Positions 44,501-53,118 of a DNA stretch of 64,000 bases are shown one piece after another. Both the position numbers and the translations under genes were made by a program. The first letter of the stretch is position 1, and every line of letters starts with the position of its first letter. Below the pieces are notes generated by a model, which saw only the letters and a list, made by a program, of their open reading frames with translations, did no database searches and had not been told where the DNA came from. This DNA is from Allolobophora icterica (taxonomy: Eukaryota > Annelida > Clitellata > Crassiclitellata > Lumbricidae): assembly GCA_963556255.1 (NCBI GenBank), contig OY744611.1, positions 35,040,285 to 35,104,284 of the forward strand, read 5' to 3'.

Positions 44501-45894
44501 ACAGACAAATTTTGCTTTTTCAGTTGGACCACGAACCCCAGTATCTAAGTCTACAAAACCTGGAAACTCCAAAAGTTCAGCAGCAGAAAATCAAAGCCAG
44601 CCTCGAAGGAAGTTATCAGACATCTCAGATGCAGACGTCGAATACATTCAGCAGAAGTTTAAGCTGAAAACGCCGATTTACTGTACGTTTTTTTTACCTA
44701 AATCAGTTTCAATTCAAATAATAAATAAATGAAGAAGCAAAACTATATCAATGAAAGCAATTATAAAAAAGTGAAGAGAATAAATGAAGAATAAATAAAC
44801 AGAAATAGAGAATCGTTGAATAAACAGTATGTTTGATCAGGATAAATTACAAATATATTGAATTAAAAAAATAAGCACAACAAATTAAACAAAAATATAG
44901 ATTAAAATCAAACAACTTAGACAAATAGAATCTGTAAAAATTATATCTAATTATCTATCACAAATAAAAAATAAATACAACCTAAGAATGGTAAGGCAAT
45001 TGAAACAAAGCTGGTATTAAAATAGAAGCAAATCTGTAACGACCATCAATTTAAATCCGTTTTTATGTTTTTTAGGTCGAAGTCTTGCGCTGCTTGGCAA
45101 GCAGTGTGCAAAACCCGACTGCGACCGGTTTGTAGAAGAGGAAACCGACTTCTGCTGCTTGGTTCATGCCCGTCCAAGCCCGCCGCCAAATGTGGTTGCA
45201 AAACCAAGAACTCTGTGCACTCGTGCAGGCTGCATGAATCTTGGCCTAGAAGGTTACAGTGGAATGTGTGCAATGTGTTTCCTCTACTGGAAATGGAGTG
45301 ATGAGGTGGAACAGATTTTACAGCTACAGCATGGAAATGGTGTGTGTTTCTTTGATTTATTTCTTGAACATGTTACATGTGTAAGGTCAGCCAATGTCAA
45401 CTTTATGTTAATTTCTGTTGTCAATTTACTTGCTTATGTTGACCAACTGGTTGCAATAAAATGATTTGATTTGATTTGATGATTTGATTTGAGTTTAAGA
45501 GGAATGAGACAATAATAGTGATAATGATGACCATTTCTGGGGCACCGTAACACAGCACAGCACATGCCGTTTGTGAACGTGTCCATGGTTGTTACATGGA
45601 GTCCACTGAGCGGAAGCAAGGTCCAGTGTCCTGCCAAGTAGAACACGATGCCAGATATACCCTGAAGAGACCTCATTGGATAGAATTAAGACCAGAGTAG
45701 ATCAGATCGGAATCAATAAGTTGAATTGTGTGGTAGTGGATTGAATCAGATTTGATATCTGACCTGATCTGCTTGCCAAGTGGTTGTTTAGATTGGAGAT
45801 CCAATCGAAGATTAACTTGTATTACCTTAGATTTGATAGTTTGAAAAATTGGATGGAATCAGATCAGGTCAAAGACGAATTTTCATACACTCTG

Positions 45895-45959
<65 letters not shown>

Positions 45960-48900
45960 CACACATACACACAAGGAAATATGAATAACAGAAACATCAA
46001 CAATTGAACAATTGTAAAATGTTATTAGTTAATAAATGATGCCTTGTTCAGCTTCTATTATTAAGCAGTAAAATGATCCTATTGATTTTGCAGAGGGAAA
46101 TGTTTCATATAGTCGCACCAAGAGCCCCTCAATCCATCGAGAGCCTCATGAAGCCTCAATCAGCATCGTGGAACCCAAAGTCAAGTGTATTACTGATGGG
46201 TGCAAGGGTCATCAGTACACAAACTTACTGGGTATGTGTCCCAAGTGCTTCTCGAAAGCGTACACGACCCCCTTTCCGACCTCAAAGAGCTCAGCGCCTC
46301 CTGGAAAGATGAAAGCTGAAAGAGCAGTTGAACAGCTGAACCAAGTCAAGTGCATAACTGAAGGTTGCAAGGGTTTTGCTTACAGTGCCTATTCGGGCCT
46401 GTGTCCCAAGTGCTATATCCAGGCGTACTTCGCAGAGCATGACGCACCAGAGGGCTCAGAGCACCAAAATGACCCAGGCACCAAAACGTCAGTGGATAGT
46501 GCACTGACCGAGTTGAAACAAAGCATGATGAGCTTCTATAGTAAAGTCTCCAATATCTATCTATACAGCACGCTGAGTGACAAGTTAGGTCAAGTGGTTG
46601 ACAGACAAACAAAGTATCTGCTAGTTCAACTGCTTAGCAGCGAAAGTGGCAAGCACTTGGAGTCTGGGACACAGAAAGCACCACCTCAAGGTAACATGCA
46701 GCTGCCGATGAGTGTTGCGACAGAAGAAATCGAGCCTGCTCGAATTCACCGGTTCTATGAAAATTCAGACTCGAGAGCCATCAAGGATAACTTTGATGAC
46801 TGGTTTGACAAGAAGTACCCACTCAAAGTGCTTGGGGACGATACTTTTCTGTCAGAGCCTCCGATTTCAGGAATATTACCTTTTAGAAACAAGAGCGTAG
46901 AACAAGATGAAGAAGAGGTGGAGAATAAAGCAACGAATGATTGCACCAAGAACGAGGAGTCTTTCCGAGGTGGAGACAAACAGTTAGACAGTGTTGGGAA
47001 AGATGACAGAGAAAGTAGTTCCCTAAAGAATATGTTAGAACGATCCACAAGCGAAGGAAAAGTGAAAGCATCTAAAGAAGACCTGGGTGATGACCTGCCA
47101 TCCCTCAGAGCAGTAGAAATGTTGCGACTGAGCACTGGGTCTGAAAACTATGGAGAGCTATCATCAGATGACCCCGGACCAGTGGATGCGGTATCGCCGT
47201 GCTCACCAGAGTCTAGCAAGGGTCTATGGACGCTCCCTTCCAGAGCTCCAGATCTGGTTACTTGTGGAGACGAATGTTCTGATGGGGAAGAGTTTCTTAA
47301 GTGCCTCAGCACCACGTGTGAACACATTGCCATGGATACAGTTGCCGGGGGATATTGCGTCACTTGTCACGCCACCCGATCTCTAGGACATACGAATGAT
47401 CAGACCAGCGGAGTGGCAGAAGGCGTTTCTAACCAGCTGGTTATGAAGCCTACTCAAGGTGAGGTTTTGAAAATCCAGAAATATTGTAAAATAAGTGTTG
47501 TATAATAAAACTTAGGGCAGGCATGGCGAACCTTTTTTAGCTCGCGTGCCACAAAATTGTTCTTAAAGAAAATGAAAAATTTCGCGTGCCAGACATTTTA
47601 TTGAACCAATGAACACAGAATGAAGAACTCAAAAAAGTGAAAGCTAATATTGAAAAGTCATTGTATTATTTTCGGACGTGGGTATTTAATAATGCAATTA
47701 TTCGTATTTACTATAATTTTATGTGAAAATGAAGCAGGAAAGAAATTGCTGAATGTTAAAAATAAAGAAATATAAAAAAGTATGAAAAAAACGAAAGTTC
47801 AGAGTTCAGGTGGCGTGCCAAGCAAAATCTGTTGGCGTGCCATGTTGGGCACGCGTGCCATAGGTTCGCCATCCCTGACTTAGGGCATTGCACTTTTGAG
47901 ATTTTTAAAAGATCCTGTAATAATATCCGGATGCATATATGTACATGGACGAGTGTATGGTTGGATGAGTTGAACAATGGGTAAAATTATTCGTTGACGT
48001 AGTGATTGACCTTTGGATTCGTTGATTCATGGGATGACCGACTGATTGGTAGATGAATGGGTGGACAAATGAGTGGATGAGTGCGTGGGTGGATGAGTGA
48101 ATTGATTCACTGATCGATTATTGATAAACTGATGGATGGTGTAAGAATTGATGAATTGGTGCATGGGCAGATGAATGAATGCAACAGAATCTGTACCAAG
48201 ACTTCAGGTTAATGGTAACACTACTTTTCGTGGATTTAATCCACTTAAACTGGCTCTGAATTTCCAGAAACGGTTGTTACTTGTGTGATGGAAGGCTGTT
48301 GCAACTCCGTTACTATCCCGGAGTTTCGTCTCTGTTCCGCATGTTACGCAAGTCAACTGAAATCTTCCACCAGTAAGTGATACAAAGTGGTCATTTGCTT
48401 ACCAGGTACATATTCAGTCAATCAAGCGATCGATCCGGCTATCAATCAATCATTTATTTATTTAGCTCAATAACATCATAATAACAATTAACAAATGTGC
48501 AAGATATCTCTGCCATGGGTTATAAAACGCAAAATTAATATGACAGCTAGAGCTGTGTATAATAAGAGACAATATACAACTGACGAACAACTTAAAACGA
48601 TTGATAGCCTGTAGAATATACTGGACGATATATCATGTAGAATATACTGAATGATAGCGTGTAGAATATACGGGACGATAGCGTGTAGAATATACTGGAG
48701 GATAAAATAATAATATAATAATAATAATCTTTTCTTTATTTAAGTGCCTGCCAACCACACTGCACTGTATAGTAGAAACAGCAGCCACGCAGGGCGCCTT
48801 ACATACATACATGTATACAGTAGAAGCACATGATAACAGTTTTACATGAGTCAAATATAACTGTTTATACGGCAGCCATCAGGGCGCCAATCACGGCCTA

Positions 48901-50741
48901 CTATTCATATAACCACCGCCGCCACTTAGCGAGTGGAAGGCTGAATAAACCTACGTGTTCTACGGGATTCGGTCTTGGTACCAACTGCTCTTCAAGCCAA
49001 GGGTGTTATCCATTACTCTACGGGCCCCTGTAGAGTAATGTATAATATAGGCCCTACGCAGAATATACTGGATGATAGCATGTAGAATATACAGATGAAA
49101 TAGCAATCCAAAGAAGGAACAAAGCAAACGTAAGAGTGGATACTCTGTTCAAACTGTTGCTGGAACTGTTTGTTGGCTTGAGTTTGTTTTGTTTGTTTTA
49201 AATATTTTGTGGCAGTCACTTCATAACTTGGTGGAGGGGGGGGTGATTCCAACCCAGTTCTGCGATTCCAGCTACCTATATTACAGTGCTATCTACCTTC
49301 GGTGTAGAGTGGTCATAGTATCTGTTTACTCTGATGTGAAGGGTCAGTTGATTTCTCGATGACGACCTTAGCAGACATTCTGTTCTGTTTGTACTCGAAT
49401 GCGAATGCAGAAGTCGGAAATGTAGTCTGGGAAAAGACCATTCAGTGCCTTGTAGCCTAAGTGATTAGGCACAGTTTGTAGCCTCGTAGGCTATCCGCAA
49501 GGAAATGCGATTGTCACTAGAGGTGTACCGATAGCCCTTTTTGCCGATTATGCCGATACCGCGTATAGCCGATTATTGAAATAGCCGATATCGCGTATGA
49601 GTCCAATTATTTTGTTATCGCCCAAAAACTAGGCACTAGGGTTGTATAAGGGTTATTAAGGAGTTTCCAGTCCTGTGTATAATAGGTCCTTGGTTTCTAC
49701 GGTGCCTAGTAAAGTAGTGCAATGCTAAATATAAATTAATAATAAGAAACAAAACATATTTTGTGCTCATTTTTCTTTTTGTAACGATTATTGTGCAAAA
49801 AACGTTAATTATAAAGTAATTTCCGTCGCGCCGATTATTTTTTGCCGATGCAATTTATGCCGATTGCTCTAATAATCGGCCCTATTACGAATGGGGTAGA
49901 GGTATCGGTACAGCTCTAATTGTCACTCAGCAGAACACAGCGACCTCAAATATTGGAGTCGTATCGTTAACCGGTCGTTCTTTCCCGCGATCCCTCGTAT
50001 ATACAGAAAAACCCTTCATGCCATCTCCCAGTTATCGTAATCGTATTCGTAATCTCCTGATTTCTACAGCGCCCAAAAAAGCGAAGTCGCGGGAACCAGC
50101 TTATTCACAGGCGCTTAGACAAATCAAATACGATAGGCGGCGGGGGGTCGAATCGGTTTCAGGTCAAGATTCAAAGGAGTCCGCCAGGAAGACAGTAAGA
50201 CGGCTAAGGTGGGTGGTGTTTAGGGTTTAGGCGGCGAGGGGGTAGACAGAGGAGGAGGAATCGGGATAGGATTTGTGAAAGAGCAGTGTTTTCAGTTTTG
50301 AGTGAAAGACCTGTGGAGATATAGCAAGTGGTGAGGTTTTGGTGAGTTCGTAGGATGGATCTGAAATTTCTCGTTATAAGCGTATTTGCATGACTCGACC
50401 ATCAGTTGATGCCTAGTGCTTAGCGACAATTACGGCGCTATAGAAGTCATTTGATTTAGATATGATTAGTTTAATAATTAAAACACGACCTATGTTATCG
50501 TCTAGCTCATGCCAACCGCGCACTGCAATCGCCTGGACAGAAACCGGTTACTTCCGCCATGCACTGTGTCACAAAGGCAAAAGAAACATCGAAAAGTTCG
50601 TCGACTTCCTCAGGACTTACTCGGAGGGCCACGCCCTGCCTCAGACCCTCTTGCGATCGTTACGGAGACCCGGTCTACGGAGGTTACTGCAGTCAGTGCG
50701 CCACACCGAAAGGTCGGATGGAAATTGACTCGGCTTGTTGA
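35218..50741 (+). CDS. TNFAIP3: TNFAIP3/A20-like: OTU deubiquitinase with seven A20 zinc fingers, 8 coding exons
   Basis: Eight exons join in phase into 1243 residues: 35218-35590, 37247-37437, 43133-44171, 44524-44682, 45076-45339, 46094-47458, 48268-48372, 50506-50741. The OTU domain (about 60-330) has GDGNCLMHA with catalytic Cys129, His279 in HNHFQPL and Asp96. The Asp-Cys spacing of 33 equals that of human A20 (D70, C103). Seven A20 fingers follow: 598-618, 635-655, 707-727, 762-782, 1079-1100, 1136-1156 and 1210-1230. A20 edits ubiquitin chains in the cytoplasm and restrains NF-kB signalling. In human A20, finger 4 acts in ligase activity and finger 7 binds linear ubiquitin. Cezanne/OTUD7 is excluded because it has a single finger. 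The protein is ~450 residues longer than human A20, mostly through a disordered linker (783-1078). ATG directly follows a consensus acceptor, so a 5' UTR intron is likely. Confidence 0.93.
35616..36960 (-). mobile_element. LINE 3' fragment, split by a foldback element
   Basis: The minus strand encodes [13 protein letters not shown] ... [12 protein letters not shown] (36948-36770), resumes after the insertion with [16 protein letters not shown] (36050-35990), and ends [10 protein letters not shown] ... GWTGSISE (to 35670). An inverted ATGA tail is at 35620-35635. It is the same family as the LINE at 7396-9022. It lies in intron 1 of the A20-like gene, 26 bp after exon 1, antisense. Confidence 0.88.
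36063..36756. mobile_element. Foldback element with internal 36-bp satellite, inside the LINE
   Basis: Ends carry arrays of GACAAATGGTTCAC in opposite orientations (36070-36115; 36660-36750). CTGAGCGGC flanks both sides (36054-36062, 36757-36765), and the LINE reading resumes across it. The middle has about six 35-37 bp monomers (36350-36545) and two inverted ones (36597-36655). No transposase is present. Confidence 0.88.
37247..37437 (+). CDS. TNFAIP3: A20-like exon 2: catalytic cysteine
   Basis: Acceptor aatttttccag; the first two bases complete Gly of GDGNCLMHA. Donor ATCCGAG|GTCGGT is non-optimal at +3, but joining there gives YTSEEWDKEWN with the spacing seen in Cezanne (YTEDEWQKEWN). 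A later GT (37451) would add VGRQK and spoil the spacing. Confidence 0.88.
37480..37590. repeat. GGGAATGTAATCC-type repeat, left piece
   Basis: AGTAGGGAATGTAATCCTGG and nearby 'caatcctgggattac' words are mirrored at 42560-42665 (GATTACATTCCTTACTG). They may be the two ends of one disrupted element filling most of intron 2. Confidence 0.5.
38175..39102 (+). mobile_element. hAT element with decayed transposase
   Basis: Ends CAGAGGTGGGCAAACTATGG and the inverse of GTTTGCCCACCCCTG, with GTGTAGGG duplicated at 38167-38174 and 39103-39110. The plus strand has frameshifted pieces ([36 protein letters not shown]) like the C-terminal dimerisation region of ZBED/GTF2IRD2-related hAT transposases. It lies in intron 2 of the A20-like gene. 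Confidence 0.9.
39410..39525 (-). pseudogene. BED-type zinc finger remnant of a hAT transposase
   Basis: The minus strand reads [13 protein letters not shown] followed by ARCKLCHSK, the start of a BED finger (WxYF ... CxxC). The His pair is not clear and the frame decays. It belongs to the transposon debris in intron 2. Confidence 0.5.
40208..41100. mobile_element. hAT-like element with AAGACC arrays at both ends, copy 2
   Basis: Ends CAGTCTTGTTGTCAAGACC and the inverse of CTCGAGGACAACAAGACTG. ATTTTTAC is duplicated exactly at 40200-40207 and 41101-41108. AAGACC hexamer arrays fill 40222-40385 and 40915-41040. The interior matches 3300-3720 inverted. There is no intact transposase. Confidence 0.92.
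41411..41440. repeat. (AAGT)n short microsatellite
   Basis: About six copies of the tetramer inside the decayed transposon. Confidence 0.8.
42560..42665. repeat. GGGAATGTAATCC-type repeat, right piece
   Basis: 'aatcccgggattacgggatt' and GTGATTACATTCCTTACTG are inverse to 37505-37590. No flanking duplication links the pair. Confidence 0.5.
43133..44171 (+). CDS. TNFAIP3: A20-like exon 3: rest of OTU domain, linker
   Basis: Acceptor gtatggcatag; phase 0 in. [29 protein letters not shown] and HNHFQPL (His279) are the core OTU matches; [18 protein letters not shown] aligns with VHFLTDPENEMKEKLL of A20. Residues beyond ~350 are a low-complexity linker. Donor AACAG|GTGAGA leaves in phase 1. Confidence 0.93.
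44215..44370 (-). mobile_element. SINE family 1 fragment in intron 3
   Basis: The minus strand has 'gtgggaagat', 'agaactggc', 'ccaaatgctaagaaaacgaa' and 'gtcactaaaacttcatacc', matching the body of the SINE at 13550-13720. The tRNA head is absent. Confidence 0.65.
44524..44682 (+). CDS. TNFAIP3: A20-like exon 4: linker before finger 1
   Basis: Acceptor gctttttcag; donor TTACT|GTACGT; phase 1 at both ends. It encodes a Ser/Lys-rich linker and [19 protein letters not shown], a likely short helix. The split last codon becomes Cys588. It is supported by phase and position rather than by family match. Confidence 0.8.
45076..45339 (+). CDS. TNFAIP3: A20-like exon 5: zinc fingers 1 and 2
   Basis: Acceptor gttttttag; donor AAATG|GTGTGT; phase 1 at both ends. 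Finger 1: C598-x4-C603-x11-C615-x2-H618, where His replaces the last Cys. Finger 2: CTRAGC, x11, CAMC, canonical. Confidence 0.92.
45425..45495. repeat. (GATTT)n retroposon-like tail
   Basis: 'gttgcaataaaatgatttga' followed by GATTT pentamers resembles a LINE/SINE 3' tail in intron 5. Confidence 0.6.
45898..45957. repeat. (TA)n microsatellite
   Basis: About 29 TA dimers in intron 5 of the A20-like gene. Confidence 0.97.
46094..47458 (+). CDS. TNFAIP3: A20-like exon 6: fingers 3, 4, 5 and long linker
   Basis: Acceptor gattttgcag; donor ACTCAAG|GTGAGG; phase 1 at both ends. Fingers 3 (CITDGC ... CPKC) and 4 (CITEGC ... CPKC) are near-duplicates 55 residues apart. Finger 5 (C1079-C1100) has x12 instead of x11. 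Between them lies a 296-residue acidic, Ser-rich, probably disordered stretch. Confidence 0.92.
47518..47877. mobile_element. hAT-like MITE in intron 6
   Basis: Ends CAGGCATGGCGAACC and the inverse of GGTTCGCCATCCCTG. ACTTAGGG is duplicated at 47510-47517 and 47878-47885. The interior has 'gcgtgcca' repeats and no gene. Confidence 0.93.
47980..48190. repeat. Degenerate GATGGATGAGTG repeat
   Basis: Imperfect tetramer-like words (gatg, gagt, atgg) recur through intron 6. It is non-coding. Confidence 0.6.
48268..48372 (+). CDS. TNFAIP3: A20-like exon 7: zinc finger 6
   Basis: Acceptor gaatttccag; donor CCACCA|GTAAGT is strong; phase 1 at both ends. CVMEGC, eleven residues, CSACY: a canonical A20 finger (1136-1156). 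This exon is only 35 codons and easily missed without the flanking phases. Confidence 0.92.
48605..48705. repeat. ~26-bp minisatellite (GTAGAATATACTGGA), left block
   Basis: Four copies of 'gtgtagaatatactggacgata' lie here and two more at 49055-49092, separated by a ~350-bp insertion. Confidence 0.8.
48706..49050. mobile_element. Insertion interrupting the minisatellite
   Basis: It begins with an A/T-rich 'aataataataat' stretch and 'tctttatttaagtgcctgcc'. It ends near 'tactctacgggcccctgtagagtaatg', which contains a short hairpin. It looks like a retroposon piece in inverse orientation. It has no conserved protein. Confidence 0.45.
49518..49918. mobile_element. hAT-like MITE in intron 7
   Basis: Ends TAGAGGTGTACCGATA and the inverse of TATCGGTACAGCTCTA, with ATTGTCAC duplicated at 49510-49517 and 49919-49926. 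Interior words such as 'gccgattat' recur. There is no gene. Confidence 0.93.
49980..50460. repeat. Probable retroposon remnant
   Basis: The end 'ggcgctatagaagtcatttgatttaga' resembles a LINE 3' terminus and tail. The preceding G-rich sequence has no stop-free homologous frame. Confidence 0.35.
50506..50741 (+). CDS. TNFAIP3: A20-like exon 8: zinc finger 7 and stop
   Basis: Acceptor ttatcgtctag; two bases complete Thr1166. [21 protein letters not shown] is a canonical finger (1210-1230) near the C-terminus, as finger 7 is in human A20. TGA is at 50739-50741. AATAAA hexamers at 52289 and 52301 are the first good poly(A) candidates I see downstream. Confidence 0.92.
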
Positions 50742-51154
50742 ATCGCCATCTTTCGAACAACAGCACTGCGTCTGGATGCGTGTCCGCGGTTGTCAAAGCT
50801 ATAGGTTGTTCGTCCACGGTTTCTGAAGTGATAAGTTTTGTGCGTTCTTAATGCTTCACGGTTTCTGAGGCGAATGGACTACACAACGTGTAATAGTATG
50901 AAATTCTAGCATTTTGTAAGATAGTTTTAAAGTAGTTAGCAATGTAATACGAAGAATTGTAATTAAATGTGACCTTGACATCAAAGAAGGTTGGCATTTA
51001 TGCGCAGATCTGCTGACGCTGCCTACGATGTTACAATTCGTCAATTGCTAATTATTTATGTTTAGCCTTTAGGTATCCCGAGAGGTATTAGTGCAGCGAC
51101 GGCCTTAGGATATTTCGGGCCCTGTACAGAGTAGGCTACATATAAATATACAAA

Positions 51155-51430
51155 CTGGCCCAGTTGGCTACATCGGTAAGAGCGTAGGCATCGGTAAGAG
51201 CGTATACGCTGCGTCTCATGTGGCTCTGTGTTAGAGAGCATGCGGACAGCGGTTCGCTTATTTCAGAGATTTAAATCTCGGGCTAGCACGGTCCCAACAC
51301 GGGGACCTTAAATGGCGTGGCACCCATTCAAACGGGCAGCGGTGGTGAAGGATCTCACCCGATCAATTCATTGAAAAATGAGCAGGGACAGGTCGAGGCC
51401 ATATACGGTCGCTATAGAAAATCGCGTATA
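51155..51430 (+). mobile_element. Candidate tRNA-derived SINE
   Basis: 'ggcccagttggctacatcgg' looks like a tRNA 5' part, and 'gagatttaaatctcgggc' sits where a B box would be, but the B box is poor. It ends near 'gtcgctatagaaaatcgcgt'. It is weaker than the other two families. Confidence 0.4.
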
Positions 51431-51572
51431 TTTACATTTATACTGTACGGATCTCCCATGACAAAAGTCTAATTGTTTTTCATTGCTAATCATTTGTTCA
51501 TGTTAATTTTCTGTTACATTTTCGCCCCCAAGTTGCGGACCGTGTGCGACCGCACGGTTCACACACCCCTAA

Positions 51573-52032
51573 GGGGTCATCTTTAAAGGACGTCCGCAAT
51601 GAGGGGGAGGGAGGGGTCATCGAAATGCGGATAAGGGGAGGGTTATGACTAGTGCGGACGTCCGCATCTAAACTTTTAAATTTGATGGTTATTTTTAAAC
51701 ACCAACTTGTTTCAACTGTCCCTGAAAGATAAAAATGTCAGTGAAGTGATTGCCTAAAACCTCATGAATGGTATAACCTTTATTCTGACTTTAAAGAGGC
51801 TTTTATTACTACACAAATACACATCCTGAGATATGAAACCCGAACTGTCACTTAAACGTGCACAGGTACTGTGGAATAACTGTAAAAATGATGACATTAA
51901 AAATTGGCTTAGACATGCGGACGTCCGCAAAGGGGAGGGAGGGTATAAGGTCAAATGAGGACAATGCAGACAAAGGGGAGGGAGGGGTCAAAAGTAGGCT
52001 ATATTTTGCAGACATCCTTTATGGATGACCCC
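51573..52032. mobile_element. MITE, GGGGTCATCC family, copy A
   Basis: Ends GGGGTCATCTTTAAAGGACG and the inverse of ATCCTTTATGGATGACCCC. TAA lies outside both ends (51570-51572, 52033-52035). G-rich blocks 'gggagggaggggtca' lie inside. It is homologous, inverted, to 54678-55127. The TAA target fits PIF/Harbinger-type elements (inference). Confidence 0.85.
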
Positions 52033-52059
52033 TAAGGCCAGCACTGATTAGCGGCACTG

Positions 52060-52380
52060 TGTAAATACCAAACTAACTAAAATTTATTTATTCGGCATGT
52101 ATTTACGATTATTTTGTGTACATGTAAGTTGTATGTGGACATTTATGTAGCACTTTTTGTGGAAACTCAAGAAGTTCTGAAATCAACTTGGTGTCTGGAA
52201 AGTGTAAAATTTAATGTAATTGCAGTTGACAACACGTGATTAGTAATTTCTGAAATTAACAGCGGACGCTTTGTATATCCAGTCAACTAATAAAGCACAT
52301 AATAAAACACAGTTTGTACTAATTAAATTTACCAGAACATATTTTTCATAAAGGTCTCCATATTATACATACATCCATTG
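52060..52380. other. Intergenic, converging 3' ends
   Basis: This lies between the A20-like (+) and zinc transporter (-) genes. It contains possible poly(A) hexamers on both strands (AATAAA at 52289 and 52301 on +, and at 52083-52088 on -). Confidence 0.35.
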
Positions 52381-52489
52381 AAGTGTTAATTTGTCCATTA
52401 GTCCATCAATTCATTGATTATAAATTATATTGTATCGATTCCACCTTTCACTTATTAAGTTTACTAACCCAACGGACCCAATCTCTCTG

Positions 52490-52960
52490 TGCATTTCTTC
52501 CAACTATTTATTTCACCCATCCTCTTTCCACCCAACCATCCTACTCATCCACCCACGCGTCCAGCGATCGTTCCACCTATCCTTCCGCCCATCTACATCC
52601 ACGCACCATTCCGTATTTCCCACCAACCCATCCATCCACCTATTCTACCCAATACCCATCCATCCATCCTTCCACCCATCCATCTTTCTACCAGTCCACT
52701 CGCTCGTCCACCCACCCATCCACCCACGCATCAGTCCTTCCATCCATCTCAACCCGTGGACGTCCTATAGCACTATAAGACAATGCAATTTAATCTTTAA
52801 TAAGCTACATGTACATGTATATTTTCATATAATGCGTAAAATAAGATCTACCGTCCTTCCATGGCACTGAGCTGTCTTTTCACCCATCCGTCCTTCCACC
52901 CACCCATTCTATCCTATCCATCTTTCCACTGATCCACACACCCATCCATTCAATAGTCGA
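52490..52960. repeat. Degenerate (CCAT/CCAC)n microsatellite
   Basis: Imperfect CATC, CACC and TTCC tetramers produce long His/Pro/Ser frames that are not genes. It runs to the last exon of the zinc transporter, within its likely 3' UTR. Confidence 0.8.
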
Positions 52961-52969
52961 TCGCGATAT

Positions 52970-53118
52970 CTAATTCAACGGCTGTTGGCATCTGGTACAG
53001 TTTCTCATCTCTTCCACGTAGTTTTCCACCTGTATTGTCATCTCCGAAATTCCAAACTGTTTCGTCAGCAGGCGGTTTGCGGCATCGAGGACTTCTGCTG
53101 GTCGCACCACCAACGTAT
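52970..53118 (-). CDS. ZnT last exon: C-terminal domain, stop
   Basis: Acceptor cgtttctgtag precedes 53118; phase 1 in. It encodes [17 protein letters not shown], then [15 protein letters not shown] and CTRC. TAG is at 52970-52972. Confidence 0.93.

Noticed and set aside
50856..51044. 62-codon minus-strand frame downstream of the A20-like stop
   Set aside because: No homology or splice context; probably 3' UTR of the A20-like gene.
52383..52870. Three overlapping plus frames rich in His, Pro and Ser
   Set aside because: Products of a degenerate CCAT/CCAC microsatellite next to the transporter's last exon.
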